A stretch of 64,000 nt of DNA from Chloroflexus sp. Y-396-1 (GTDB lineage: Bacteria; Chloroflexota; Chloroflexia; Chloroflexales; Chloroflexaceae): assembly GCF_000516515.1 (NCBI RefSeq), contig NZ_KI911784.1:4068633-4132632 (forward strand). The letters run 5' to 3'. The notes beneath the pieces were generated by a model. That model did no database searches and had not been told where the DNA came from. It saw only the letters and a list, made by a program, of their open reading frames with translations. Below are positions 17,344-27,201 of the stretch, one piece after another; position 1 is the stretch's first letter, and each line of letters opens with the position of its first letter. The position numbers and the translations under genes were made by a program.

Positions 17344-17951
17344 ACATCGCTCCTTGTTTGTTCACGGTATGGGGTTAAAGATATTATAGCATTTGTTGTG
17401 TTGGCGTCCGTCATCGTATAGTAGGGCGGAAGTCAGCGCACGTCTCATTAGTATACCTGGCAACTCTCGCCTTTCCTCTAACACCCTTTCTCGCTTAACC
17501 AGGGGCGAAAAAGTGGGTGCCTGAGAGCATTATCAAAAACCTGGAGGTTTTTGACTCGGCTCGACAAAGGCATTGCCATAATGGTCAGGGGAGCAATGGC
17601 GGGCAACGTTTGCGTCTCCGCGATGGTTTCAGCACCTGTGCTGCGCCCCTCACCTTCCCCCTCGTCCCCTTCCTCTCCCCCACGGAGAGAGAAAGGGGAA
17701 ACGGAGGGTGCGGGAGCGAAAGAATATTGGCAACTACTCACGTAATGGTCGCATAGGTACGGTACGTGCCCGATGAGAAATCCGGGTTTTTGATCAAGCT
17801 CTGAGATAGGTTAGACCCTCATTTCTCCGGCTCACGCCGTGGTGTGCCCTGCTATTGGGGTGCAGAAGAGCGATGGTGCTTAGCATGTTCGACTGCCTTC
17901 CCATTAGCCAGGGCAGAAGGTTAGGCATGATGAGCAAAAGCTTGTTCGCAG
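17344..17951. other. Gene-free spacer
   Basis: 608 bp between the AceE-like gene and the HerA-like gene. I see no credible gene. It contains a perfect hairpin CAAAAACC-TGGA-GGTTTTTG (17534-17553) and a long C/T-rich then G/A-rich stretch (about 17640-17715) that could pair imperfectly. Confidence 0.6.
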
Positions 17952-19556
17952 CTAGTCAGGAAACAGCTCGTCAACTTCCTGCTGAGCCTGAACGAGCGTA
18001 GCAGCACGCCGGGTTCGTTGTTCAACGAAGCGGTAAAATTCCTCATCGTAGGATCGCGTTTGAACAACAACCGGCATTGGTACAGCATGGCCTAGCACAA
18101 GGGCTTGTTGGCGGGTATCGAGGTTGGCAAGCACGGCGCGGAGTCGGTTACTGCCACCGACACCGGTAAACACGGCATCGATGTCTTGCTCGTCGCTTAA
18201 CAGCGCCGTAATGCGGGTACCGAGCTGACTCAGCACTTCGCTATCAATGGATGATGGGCGCTGATCTACGACCAGCAGGGTGACACTATATTTGCGCATT
18301 TCACGTGCGATGGTGCCGAAAATCGTCTGTCGGGCCAGGCGCGGGTTGAGAAATTTGTGCGCTTCTTCAATGGTGATCATTAGCGGACGTGGCCGATCGG
18401 ATTCGTTTTTCGTTTGCAGGTAGCGTTCCGTTTGCTCGCGCCAGCGTTGATGGATGCGACGGGTCAGAACGTTGGCAACCAGCATGTATGCCAGCGGATC
18501 ATCGTAGCGACCAAAACTTAGCACGACGTGCCGACCACTCATCAAGGCATTGATTAACAGATCAACGGTCGCTAGATCTGCGTGTGGTTTCACGAAGCCA
18601 AGCCGTTTGAGTTGTAGCGTCTTCCGCTTCAATGCGTTAAGCGAGGCCTGACTGGCACTTTTCTCTTCCGCAAATGCCTTAAGCGTGTCTTGATTCATAT
18701 CCCAGAGTTTGGCCAGCCATTGTTGACCGTATGTGTCAACCAGCAATTCAGCCGTCTCAGCGGCAGTCGGGTTTAGGTTGAGTTCCTCACTCAATAAAAG
18801 CACATCTTCTGGTTCAATTTGATCGTACCCAATAGCGATCTCACCATCGCTGGGATAATGGCGGTCTGTGCCATCGGCAAGGCTATACACCAAGACCTTA
18901 CTCCCAAAGAGTTGGCGCAAACCCTTCACAAAGGAACTTCCCTCTGAACGAGCCGTCCATCCATATTCGTTGTGCATATCGAATACTAAGTTAGAGGCTA
19001 CATCGCTCAGGATGACGCCGCACAAGAGCAGACGGGTTAAAAAGCTCTTCCCGGTACCACTCTTCCCGAAGACACCGTTTGAGCGTTCAACCAATCGGTT
19101 CAGGTCAATACAGACCGGTACGGCCATATCGAGCGGCGTTCCAATCATGAAATGACTGCCCTCTTCACGACCGAAGACCTGGGTGAAGTCGGCTTCGTTG
19201 GCTTCGTACAGGGGAGCGAAATGGTGTGGCACCGTTCTCACCGGCAACAGCTCTGCACTCCCATCGAGTGGGAGCATTAAACGGAGATCGAGCTTCAACT
19301 CACCATACGTGGTTGTACCTGTCAGAACACTAGTAAAAAACTCATCGGCCGGTGGCGGATCGAGCGTTACCTTGGGGGTCGTTGCCCCAAGGCGTACATC
19401 GGTCACCATCGAGAAAAAGGTGAACCGTTGCCCCTGCACGACAACAAACTTACCGACCCGCATATCTTCGACCGATGTTCTGGCATCGAGTCGTACCGTC
19501 AATCCTTCCTGAAGCGAGCCACCGGTGACAACCCCAAGCCGTTGTCGTTGCTGCAT
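17952..19556 (-). CDS. HerA/DUF87-type hexameric ATPase
   Basis: 534 residues from ATG at 19556 (AAGGAGG five bases upstream); the frame upstream to 19676 has no support. N-terminal HAS-barrel-like region (RLGVVTGGSLQEGLTVRL), then a RecA-like core: Walker A GKSGTGKS at about residues 164-171, Walker B LMITIEEAHKF with Glu-Glu at about 387-388, sensor region TLLVVDQRPSSID, and a late QLGTRITALLS. This is the FtsK-HerA superfamily of DNA-translocating motors. HerA usually pairs with NurA nuclease, but no NurA is next to it. Divergent from the response regulator at 19701. Confidence 0.85.
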   Translation of the reverse strand: MQQRQRLGVVTGGSLQEGLTVRLDARTSVEDMRVGKFVVVQGQRFTFFSMVTDVRLGATTPKVTLDPPPADEFFTSVLTGTTTYGELKLDLRLMLPLDGSAELLPVRTVPHHFAPLYEANEADFTQVFGREEGSHFMIGTPLDMAVPVCIDLNRLVERSNGVFGKSGTGKSFLTRLLLCGVILSDVASNLVFDMHNEYGWTARSEGSSFVKGLRQLFGSKVLVYSLADGTDRHYPSDGEIAIGYDQIEPEDVLLLSEELNLNPTAAETAELLVDTYGQQWLAKLWDMNQDTLKAFAEEKSASQASLNALKRKTLQLKRLGFVKPHADLATVDLLINALMSGRHVVLSFGRYDDPLAYMLVANVLTRRIHQRWREQTERYLQTKNESDRPRPLMITIEEAHKFLNPRLARQTIFGTIAREMRKYSVTLLVVDQRPSSIDSEVLSQLGTRITALLSDEQDIDAVFTGVGGSNRLRAVLANLDTRQQALVLGHAVPMPVVVQTRSYDEEFYRFVEQRTRRAATLVQAQQEVDELFPD

Positions 19557-19700
19557 GCCAACCTCCTTCACACTGCCGCCGGGTTCGATCTTAGCACATT
19601 TCAGGAAATTACAGCTCAGTAATGACACTTGAATATTCAGAAGTATGCGGAAATTCGCTGTATCACTTCGTTTCATGAAGTAGTATTGGGAATAGTGTTA

Positions 19701-20066
19701 ATGAGAGAACCTATGCGCATCCTCATCGTAGAAGACGAAGCTAACGTGCGTTCTTTCCTGCAAAACGCAATGAAAACATTGCGACGTGATGTAAAAATCG
19801 ATACGGCGAATCACGGGGCTGATGGCTTAAAGCTGGCCCGTCGCCATTCTTATGATCTCATTATCACCGACTATCATATGCCGAAGATGGACGGTATTGA
19901 CATGACGTTCACATTACGTCAGGAAGGATATACTATGCCCATCGTGATGATTTCGGCCGATCCGGTAGTTGAGTCATACGCATTGAACGCAGGAGCTAAC
20001 CTGTTTCTACTTAAACCTATTCCATTGGAGAATTTGCGGTATATGCTCGATGTATTTGGGTTGTAA
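19701..20066 (+). CDS. Single-domain response regulator
   Basis: 121 residues, a CheY-like receiver without an output domain. Acidic pocket in ILIVEDEANV, phospho-acceptor Asp57 in LIITDYHMPKMDG, conserved Ser in VMISAD, conserved Lys in LFLLKPIPL. Start chosen at ATG 19701 (GGGA upstream); Met5 at 19713 is possible. Likely a phosphorelay or protein-interaction switch; no histidine kinase is adjacent. Confidence 0.9.
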   Translation: MREPMRILIVEDEANVRSFLQNAMKTLRRDVKIDTANHGADGLKLARRHSYDLIITDYHMPKMDGIDMTFTLRQEGYTMPIVMISADPVVESYALNAGANLFLLKPIPLENLRYMLDVFGL

Positions 20067-20316
20067 GTTTCGGTACGAAAGCTCCGTATAAGCTCCAACG
20101 CAACGGGTGGATGAGGGCAGTGTCCTCACCCACCTTTCTATGGATGCAAACAGGGTTACTCCTCATCACACGTAACGCCGAATCATCCTCTCTGTCGGCT
20201 CATCCCGTGTCGGGCAGATACAAGCGAGCTGGGAACCTGTCTGCGCCACACCAGTATGTTACCTTCCTCCCTCCCATTGGGAGAAGAGGAAGGCAAGGGA
20301 AATGCCATATTCATTC

Positions 20317-21369
20317 TCAGTCAAGTATGGCTGGTGTACGGTGTAATGGTAGGAACCCGGCTGCCTGCTGTTCAGGACTTGGTAACGCCGACTCTGCCGG
20401 CTTATCAGATGCCGCTAGGATCAATGCTCCTTGCGCTTGCAACCGTCGGCCCAGTGTGAAAAGTTCGTTACTCAGGGTTAGCCGTCCATCAGCCATACGA
20501 GCTGCCGTTGTTTCCAGCTCGGCACGGCGGAACTGCGTAAACGGTGTCGGATCACCTGCTTCAATCCGTTCGATTAATTGCTGGCGCAATGCCTGTAGTT
20601 CTACCGGAACCTGTTGCGCGGCAATTAATAACTCAAGCAGGGTTGGTGATAGACCGGCTTCTAGCTGTACCTCAATTGCCGGCAGATCGAAAACCTCAAC
20701 TGTTGCAAAGAGTGCCAGTGCGACGGTATAGTCTTGATTATCAAGCGTAATCGCATGCCATTCACGCCGACATAATTCGGTGTAATGCTGGCGAAAGACA
20801 CTGCGATCAAACCGCTCACCTAACAGATCAGTTGCTACGCGCAGGGCAGCCTCTGCTCGAGCATCGTCAATTGCACCATCGGAACGTCCACGTGGCCCCA
20901 GAAGGGTCTTATCTATATCGATTAGCACGGCTGTTTGCGGCCAGGCGATCCCCTGGTTGGTCAATGCTGCTGCCCATTCATGAACAAGCGCCCAGCGGGT
21001 AGCGTTCGCAACCACACCATCCCAGGTCAATGAGGCTGGTGCGACCGGTCGATCAGCACCTATAAATCCATACGTAGTGATCGTACTGATCGCCTGAAGA
21101 TGTACTGTCAAGAGGCGATCATTCTCGGTATCACCGATCACAACCACTGTCGTGATCGGTGGGCCATTGCGTAAGGCCTGTGCAGCTTGCACTAAGGCCA
21201 GCATCACTTGAGCATACGCCGCATCGCGTTTGCGGGGGATGGCGTTGGCCGGTAGCCCTAAAGTGGCACGCAGTGTTGTCAGACCGGGTAGACTGGTATC
21301 GTATGGTTGCAGATCGCGATAGATCACTCGATCATCGGTAAGGTCAGCAATTGTTGCCCACGTATTCAT
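20317..21369 (-). CDS. HAD-like hydrolase-fold protein, function unknown
   Basis: 350 residues from ATG at 21369, overlapping the asd stop by 4 nt (ATGA), so translationally coupled. A DxDxT motif (VLIDIDKTLLGPRGR, about residues 150-164) marks a HAD phosphatase core; GDTENDR near residue 100 resembles a HAD motif IV, but it lies before motif I, so the order is unusual (circular permutation or two half domains). The C-terminal 150 residues are helical. No substrate can be named. Coupling to asd hints at, but does not prove, a link to amino-acid metabolism. Confidence 0.65.
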   Translation of the reverse strand: MNTWATIADLTDDRVIYRDLQPYDTSLPGLTTLRATLGLPANAIPRKRDAAYAQVMLALVQAAQALRNGPPITTVVVIGDTENDRLLTVHLQAISTITTYGFIGADRPVAPASLTWDGVVANATRWALVHEWAAALTNQGIAWPQTAVLIDIDKTLLGPRGRSDGAIDDARAEAALRVATDLLGERFDRSVFRQHYTELCRREWHAITLDNQDYTVALALFATVEVFDLPAIEVQLEAGLSPTLLELLIAAQQVPVELQALRQQLIERIEAGDPTPFTQFRRAELETTAARMADGRLTLSNELFTLGRRLQAQGALILAASDKPAESALPSPEQQAAGFLPLHRTPAILD

Positions 21370-22415
21370 GCCAGCCACCCCTGTGCATGCATCAATTCAG
21401 CGTTTAAGATGGACGCCCCAGCAGCACCACGGATGGTATTGTGGCTGAGGGCGATTAACTTAATATCGAATAACGAACAGGGGCGAATCCGTCCTACTAC
21501 TGTTGACATCCCCCGACCGGCATCACGGTCACGTCGTGGTTGTGGCCGATCTGGTTCGCTGCGAACAATAATCGGTTGTTCGGGAGCAGTGGGCAAACGT
21601 AGCTCTTGGGGCAGCCCACGGAAATGACTCAAAATAGTTGCGATCTCATCTGGACTGGCTTTCTGCTCAAGCTCTATCGAGAGACATACCAGATGACCTT
21701 CAAGAACCGGAACCCGGTTGCAGTGGGCTGAGGTCGTAAAGCTGGCAGGGACGATGGTCTCATCACGCAACTGACCAAGCATCTTTTGTGGTTCAACTTC
21801 GAGTTTTGGTTCTTCCCCACCGATAAATGGAATGACATTATCGACAATATCGTAGCTGGGTACGCCCGGATACCCTGCACCAGAGAGCGCCTGCATGCTG
21901 ACCAGCAACATTCGCCGTACCCCAAAGGTATCAAGTAATGGTCTGAGTACCATTGTTGCGGGGGTTGAAGTACAGTTAGGATTGGTGACGATCGCACCTG
22001 ACCAACCCCTCCGTCGGCGTTGAACGGTAATCAACGCCAGATGGTCAGGATTCACTTCTGGTATCACTAACGGTACATCTGGCTCCATCCGATGGTTAGA
22101 AGCATTTGAGCAGACGATATGTCCGGCGGCAGCCAACCGTTGTTCGATTGGGCCGGCTACTGTACTAGGTAGGGCAGAAAAGACCAACTGTGCCGGTACA
22201 TCGGCGTCGGCATCGAGGACCGTCAGATCGGCTACTGCGGCGGGCATCGGGGTATCGAGGACCCATCGGCACACCTCGCGATACTTCTTACCGGCACTAC
22301 GCTCGCTACCGATTAATGCAACCACACGAAAGAGCGGATGTCCCTCAAGCAATTGAATAAAGCGCTGGCCCACTGCGCCGGTGGCGCCAAGCACTGCAAC
22401 GGGAATGGTAGACAT
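21366..22415 (-). CDS. asd: Aspartate-semialdehyde dehydrogenase (archaeal/yeast-like type)
   Basis: Reduces aspartyl phosphate to aspartate semialdehyde for lysine, threonine and methionine. 349 residues from ATG at 22415 (AGGAGG six bases upstream). NADP fold VAVLGATGAVGQRF; catalytic Cys in IVTNPNCTSTP; SGAGYPGVPSYDIVDNVIPFI; TSAHCNRVPVLEGH with the active-site His region. The sequence style is the archaeal/fungal branch. Confidence 0.94.
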   Translation of the reverse strand: MSTIPVAVLGATGAVGQRFIQLLEGHPLFRVVALIGSERSAGKKYREVCRWVLDTPMPAAVADLTVLDADADVPAQLVFSALPSTVAGPIEQRLAAAGHIVCSNASNHRMEPDVPLVIPEVNPDHLALITVQRRRRGWSGAIVTNPNCTSTPATMVLRPLLDTFGVRRMLLVSMQALSGAGYPGVPSYDIVDNVIPFIGGEEPKLEVEPQKMLGQLRDETIVPASFTTSAHCNRVPVLEGHLVCLSIELEQKASPDEIATILSHFRGLPQELRLPTAPEQPIIVRSEPDRPQPRRDRDAGRGMSTVVGRIRPCSLFDIKLIALSHNTIRGAAGASILNAELMHAQGWLA

Positions 22416-22559
22416 TGACAACCTCCTGACAATAGAACACAGTCACCTACATTATACTCGCCCCAAAACGGTTGCATAAACAACAATATTGGTTGCGATT
22501 CGTTCATTGAAGTTGTGAAAAAAGTCGGCAAAGGTATGGCATTTTATCAAAGAATGATG

Positions 22560-22565
22560 TATAAT
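22560..22565 (+). promoter_or_regulatory. Candidate -10 element upstream of the winged-helix gene
   Basis: A perfect TATAAT preceded directly by TG, about 125 nt upstream of the ATG at 22690. No good -35 hexamer is visible at the usual distance. Confidence 0.35.
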
Positions 22566-22689
22566 TGCCTGTGATACCTGAAACATTTTTCATTTGCGCC
22601 CCGTTCCATGCTCCTCCCACGACGTAGGAGTCGTTTATCAGGAATCTCATCACGTGATCATGGTCGATCACCGAGGAAGGAGCAACGCT

Positions 22690-23073
22690 ATGATCGATCC
22701 TCTCGTCCAACGTCTGCTTGAGCATGTACTCGATACGCCGACGAAGCTACACTTGCTCCTTATGTTTCACGAGCATCCACGCGCCGAGCTTACGGCATCG
22801 GCGATTGCCGAGCGGCTCTTTCGCGATATATGGAGTGTACAGCAAGCCTTAGAAGACCTGACTGCGGCGGGCTTTTTGTCGGTCGCTAATGTAGCCGCTG
22901 GTCAACCGGTCTATCGCTACACACCACCACCTGAGTGGCACGAAGCTATTCGCCGTCTCGTTCGCAGCTACAACGACCCCATTGAGCGCGATTTGATCCA
23001 GCGCACGATTCGCGATCTGTCTGTCTTCGCTTCGTTCCGGCGTAGTGAGCTGGAACGGTTTGAATTCGTCTGA
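22690..23073 (+). CDS. Winged helix-turn-helix transcriptional regulator
   Basis: 127 residues from ATG at 22690 (AAGGAG seven bases upstream). Helix-turn-helix core ASAIAERLFRDIWSVQQALE followed by DLTAAGFLSV and a wing (AAGQPVYRYTPPPE). MarR/ArsR-like size and layout; no sensor domain. Target unknown. It stands alone between asd and IS copy 2. Confidence 0.78.
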   Translation: MIDPLVQRLLEHVLDTPTKLHLLLMFHEHPRAELTASAIAERLFRDIWSVQQALEDLTAAGFLSVANVAAGQPVYRYTPPPEWHEAIRRLVRSYNDPIERDLIQRTIRDLSVFASFRRSELERFEFV

Positions 23074-23094
23074 GCAGTTTGCTCACCCCTGCCT

Positions 23095-23124
23095 GGTCTC
23101 ACCTCTCCCCGATAGGGTGAGACC
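23095..23124 (+). terminator. Hairpin after the winged-helix gene
   Basis: GGTCTCACC (23095-23103) pairs with GGTGAGACC (23116-23124), starting 21 nt after the stop codon. The position suits a terminator, but no T-run follows. Confidence 0.45.
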
Positions 23125-23192
23125 ACTCGCTGCAAAGGCATCGGCGTATTTAGCATTTCCAGGTGACTGCCGGGCTATCAGGGCTGCAATAA

Positions 23193-24101
23193 GAGCCTAT
23201 CCGAAAAACTGGTATACTTATCGTATGAGCACTGAACCAACACCCAAGCGCACGCGTGCGCGCCCACCAAACAACAAGACCACGACCGACTTTCGCATCT
23301 CGGACGACCTGTGGGCCGTGCTGGAACCGCTCCTGCCGGTCCGCGTGAACACCCATCGGTGTGGCGGCGGTCGTCCCCGCGTGTCCGATCGCCGCTGCGC
23401 CGACGCCATCTTTTACGTCCTCCGCACCGGCTGTCAGTGGGCGGCGTTAAACGCGACGGACCTGTGCCCCAAATCCACGGCGTATGATCGCTTTCGGGAG
23501 TGGGTCGCCGCTGGCGGGTTCCTGAAACGCTGGCAGGTCGGCGTCGAACAGTTTGATGAACTGAAAGGCATTGATTGGGACCGGCTGAGGATGGACGGGG
23601 CGATGACCACGGCGCCGCTAGGGGGAAAAACAACCGGCCCCCATCCAACCGACCGCGGGCAAGCGGGCGTCAAGCGGTCGTTGCTGACCGAGGGGCATGG
23701 CGTCCCCATCGGCGTGGCGATTGATGGAGCCAATCGCCACGATATGAAACCGGTGCGTGAGACGATCGAGCGCATCGTCGTGGCGCGACCGGAGCCGACG
23801 GAGGAGCGACCGCACGGCATGTGCCTGGATAAAGGCTATGATGATGCAGAAGTGCGCGCGACCTTGCGCGCCTTTGGCTTCACGGCGCACATTCGCAGTC
23901 GCGGCGCGGAAGCGACGGAGAACGCACGTGAAGCGGGCAGGCGTGCGCGGCGCTGGGTGGTTGAGCGCAGCCACAGCTGGCGCAATCGGTTCCGTCGTTT
24001 GCTGATACCCTGGGAGAAAAAGCCTGAGCATTATCTTGCCTTCCTCCACTTCGCCTGTGGCTTGATTGCCTTGCGTGCTGCCGGGTTATTCGGATAGGCT
24101 C
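23193..24101 (+). mobile_element. IS5-family insertion sequence, copy 2 (909 bp)
   Basis: Same 13-bp terminal repeats and the same length as copy 1. Left flank TAA, right flank TTA, so no simple target duplication. It marks a sharp change from the asd/regulator region to AT-rich DNA. Confidence 0.94.
23225..24097 (+). CDS. IS5-family DDE transposase (copy 2, intact)
   Basis: 290 residues, full DDE set as in copy 1 (Asp124, Asp202, Glu247). Differences from copy 1 include Leu for Arg80 (ATDLCPK), AEATENARE for EEAKENARE, and LLIPWEKK for LLIRWEKK. The frame is open upstream to 23045 through host DNA; the ATG 20 nt inside the left repeat is the start shared by all copies. Confidence 0.94.
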   Translation: MSTEPTPKRTRARPPNNKTTTDFRISDDLWAVLEPLLPVRVNTHRCGGGRPRVSDRRCADAIFYVLRTGCQWAALNATDLCPKSTAYDRFREWVAAGGFLKRWQVGVEQFDELKGIDWDRLRMDGAMTTAPLGGKTTGPHPTDRGQAGVKRSLLTEGHGVPIGVAIDGANRHDMKPVRETIERIVVARPEPTEERPHGMCLDKGYDDAEVRATLRAFGFTAHIRSRGAEATENAREAGRRARRWVVERSHSWRNRFRRLLIPWEKKPEHYLAFLHFACGLIALRAAGLFG

Positions 24102-24103
24102 TT

Positions 24104-24205
24104 AGTCAAAGATCGTTTGATCTAGGAGAGTTAGTTCAGAATGTAGGCTTGAGTAAAAACCCTGAAGAGGCTTATTTGTTCTTTGTCAAAGCTGTAAAGC
24201 CCTGA
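24104..24205 (+). pseudogene. 3' fragment of a coding sequence cut by IS copy 2
   Basis: Directly after the IS a frame reads SQRSFDLGELVQNVGLSKNP and then EEAYLFFVKAVKP before a stop at 24203-24205. It has no start and looks like the C-terminal tail of a protein. It is in register with the truncated gene ending at 28253 if the TTA flanks are joined. No family recognised. Confidence 0.45.
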
Positions 24206-24877
24206 CAACTTAGAGCCAATCCTGACAGCCATTGTATTATGGTCTGGGTACCAAACTAACCCAAAGCGTACCCAAAGTATATTCAGCGTTCAAATCGAGG
24301 ATAAGCAATGTTATGTTCTGAAATTTTGTCTGAATAGGTACCTATTGATTTCGAGGTAGTCGGAGGTAAACTTGTGATTTGCTATAATGCTATTCGCTCA
24401 ATATGATTTGTACCAGTTTTTATCTCGTTATGGTGAGATTTTTGGTTCAGAAGGGGACCGCTCCTACCAAATTTCCAAAACTGTGGCATGTTGTTGAAAA
24501 AATTTAATAAACAGAAGAATGATAGTTTAATTATGGATTGGACAATACCCGTAAAGATCGATCTTAACGAGAAGGTAGGTTAAGACTCCTGATGATCTTG
24601 GAACAATTGAAGCTAATGGCGACGTAGCTGCAAGGTAAAGATGTAGTTTGTTAATGTAAACACGTGTTTTGATAAGAGATATCTTGCGGTAAACGCTAGA
24701 CAGGGCATGGATGTGTATTCAGCAATGACCAAAAACAAGGTTGATACTCTAAACACGGTATGAACATCAGTAATAGTAGTTGTGATAACTAACCATGACA
24801 CAATTTATTAAGAAATAGTAGTTTACTGGCTTGTCATCCTCTTATTTCACGCGCATTGAAACCAATTTGGGGGTATT
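24206..24877. other. AT-rich gene-free stretch
   Basis: About 670 bp of AT-rich sequence with no credible gene on either strand; a 62-codon frame on the minus strand (24613-24801) has no ribosome site or recognisable sequence. Probably promoter and leader for the gene at 24878 plus decayed DNA. Confidence 0.5.
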
Positions 24878-27046
24878 ATGAGGAAGATTATATCTCGGTA
24901 TCATCGAATAATTACATTCGTACTTTTTTCTGCATTACTTATTTGGGGATGGCGTATAGGTAATCCTTTTACCAATATTCCTGGTTATAGCGATGCTCTC
25001 GAAGTAATTTGGGGAATTGAACAGTATTATAAGAGTATATTACAGGATCACACCTTGCCACTCTTTACTGATAGAATATTCTTCCCCGGCGGATTCTACT
25101 CTGCTACTCTTAACCATACGCCATTTTTATTCTTGATAGCGCAGCCTTTTCGGATTATTGGAGGACCGGCTTTTGCCTATAACTGCTTAGCTTTGCTAGC
25201 TTTAACTATCATATTTACTGGATCGTACCGTTTTCTCAGGATTTATGTGAGCCATCCCATCGCATCAATTGCAGCATTAATGCTCACGTTTTGGAATTTT
25301 CATTGGTTTCGGATCTTAGGCCATATACACGTTTTATTCATGCTATCTCTAGCGATATGGATGACTTATTTCTTGGTGTATTGGAAAGAAGGTAAAGGAT
25401 TTTCACATAGCAAAATAGCAATACTTAACGGCATCTTATGGGGATTGATGATTAACTTTTCGCTGTATAGTATCTTTATTGGGGGTTGGATAACTCTTCT
25501 GATATGTGGAAAGCGCGGAATCAGAATCTTATTGCAATCCGCAGTGATAGCATTATTATCTGGCAGCTTTACGATACTGCTGTACTATGACGGCGCTTCT
25601 AAGAGTCAATTTACTTATTTTGGGGCAACTCACTCAGCTTATTGGGGTGCAAGTATTAACAGTCTAATAATCCCTTCCGTTTTTCATCCCGTTGAACAGA
25701 TACGAAATTGGTCGCAATCAATCTATTCTGGACCATATAACGAGTCAGGAGTAGCAAACATAGGATTTGTTACCTTGCTACTCGCATTAGTTGGAACTAT
25801 AGCTATCTCAAGACAAAGAAAATTTCATAGCTATTCTTATCTAGTCCTTCTTAGCGTGGTGGGATTTGTTCTCGCACTGGGTCCGTTCCTACGTTGGAAT
25901 GGACAGTTTGTCTCCATGTGTATATTGGAACCACTAACAAGCCTAATTTGGCAAATCGGTCAAACCCTAAAACCGCAACTGTTTGATACGACATTACCAT
26001 CAGAGCTTCGTTGTGCTGTTCCACTGCCTGGTTTGCTTCTCAATGCCACTGTCCCATTCTGGGAAGGAGGACGCGTAGTATCACGGTATGCTATGGTCTC
26101 TGCCCTGGGACTTGTTCCTTTGGCAGCAATAGGGCTAGCCATGGTCCGACCAAGAATACGTGCATTTCTAATGATTCTTTGGTTACTGGAATTTCTTCCA
26201 AACCCCATTTACGGTGTACCGTTACCTACTCAGCCACATCCGGCTTATGTGCAAATTTCACAAAAGATACAGCCAGATGAGAGCATTGTAGAAGTTAGCG
26301 CTCATGGGTTACGAATTGGTGGTGAGGTTCTTTACAACTCTATGATGACTAACATACCAACAGTCAGTGGTACTGGGAGCTTTTACCCTATCCATACTAT
26401 TCCTATTTGGCAATACCTGATCAATTCATCAAGTTGGGCAGAAGAAGGTACAGTGGATGTACTACGACATTATGGAGTGCGCTTTGTACTGGTCCATCGT
26501 CTCAGTCGAGAAGAGGATTCCATGATAGAGATGATGAATCGAAACTCGAAACTTCATTTCGAGAAATGTTTTGATCAGCAGCCACAACCTTCGCCATGGA
26601 ACTTTCCAATTTGCGTCTTTGAGATAAAGGAAAGTAATGATAATTTAGTTGTACTGTTCCGCTCCAAAGGATGGTCTACTGAAGAGGAGTGGGGTATTTG
26701 GGCAGAAGGAACGGGATCAGAAGCTTCATTTATCTTATCACGACCGGAAGATCTACAAATATACATCAATGCAATCCCGTTCTGTTTGCAAGAGAAAAAT
26801 CAAGCGATTACTGTAATTATTAACAGCGTACAATTAATAAAGTATCGTTGGTCGAGTTGTAAACCTATATCAAAAACTATTATGATCCCTGGTGTTATTC
26901 TGAAATCAGGGATCAATAGAATTCAATTTGTATATGATTATGCCGCTCGTCCAATTGAAATTACGAATGGGCAGAATAAAGATAGCCGTTTATTATCAGT
27001 TGGATTTGCGAAATTAGAAATTAACAGAGTTGGGCTAAGAAAATGA
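24878..27046 (+). CDS. Large polytopic membrane protein, GT-C/YfhO-like
   Basis: 722 residues. An N-terminal membrane helix is followed by an extracytoplasmic loop with acidic residues (GYSDALEVIWGIEQYY), then about ten transmembrane helices to about residue 450, then a soluble beta-rich C-terminal part (about 470-722). This layout matches GT-C-fold glycosyltransferase or YfhO-like proteins that add sugars or modify polymers outside the membrane. ATG at 24878 has GGGGG four bases upstream. AT-rich codon use (many ATA, TTA) differs from chromosomal neighbours, a sign of transfer. Exact activity unknown. Confidence 0.65.
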   Translation: MRKIISRYHRIITFVLFSALLIWGWRIGNPFTNIPGYSDALEVIWGIEQYYKSILQDHTLPLFTDRIFFPGGFYSATLNHTPFLFLIAQPFRIIGGPAFAYNCLALLALTIIFTGSYRFLRIYVSHPIASIAALMLTFWNFHWFRILGHIHVLFMLSLAIWMTYFLVYWKEGKGFSHSKIAILNGILWGLMINFSLYSIFIGGWITLLICGKRGIRILLQSAVIALLSGSFTILLYYDGASKSQFTYFGATHSAYWGASINSLIIPSVFHPVEQIRNWSQSIYSGPYNESGVANIGFVTLLLALVGTIAISRQRKFHSYSYLVLLSVVGFVLALGPFLRWNGQFVSMCILEPLTSLIWQIGQTLKPQLFDTTLPSELRCAVPLPGLLLNATVPFWEGGRVVSRYAMVSALGLVPLAAIGLAMVRPRIRAFLMILWLLEFLPNPIYGVPLPTQPHPAYVQISQKIQPDESIVEVSAHGLRIGGEVLYNSMMTNIPTVSGTGSFYPIHTIPIWQYLINSSSWAEEGTVDVLRHYGVRFVLVHRLSREEDSMIEMMNRNSKLHFEKCFDQQPQPSPWNFPICVFEIKESNDNLVVLFRSKGWSTEEEWGIWAEGTGSEASFILSRPEDLQIYINAIPFCLQEKNQAITVIINSVQLIKYRWSSCKPISKTIMIPGVILKSGINRIQFVYDYAARPIEITNGQNKDSRLLSVGFAKLEINRVGLRK

Positions 27047-27201
27047 TGTAAATATTTCATTCTTTTTGGGGCTGTATCTTGTTGGAAGAATCACTCCATT
27101 GTCTATACCCTGGATCTAAGTTGGTACGACAAGATGTTATTCCATCACTCTATAGCTACAAATGCAGTCATACTATAGTATATAGACAAGGTCGCAAGCC
27201 C

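Noticed and set aside
17344-17951. Small genes at 17478-17756
   Set aside because: Both strands stay open because of the C/T- and G/A-rich composition; no start signal or homology.
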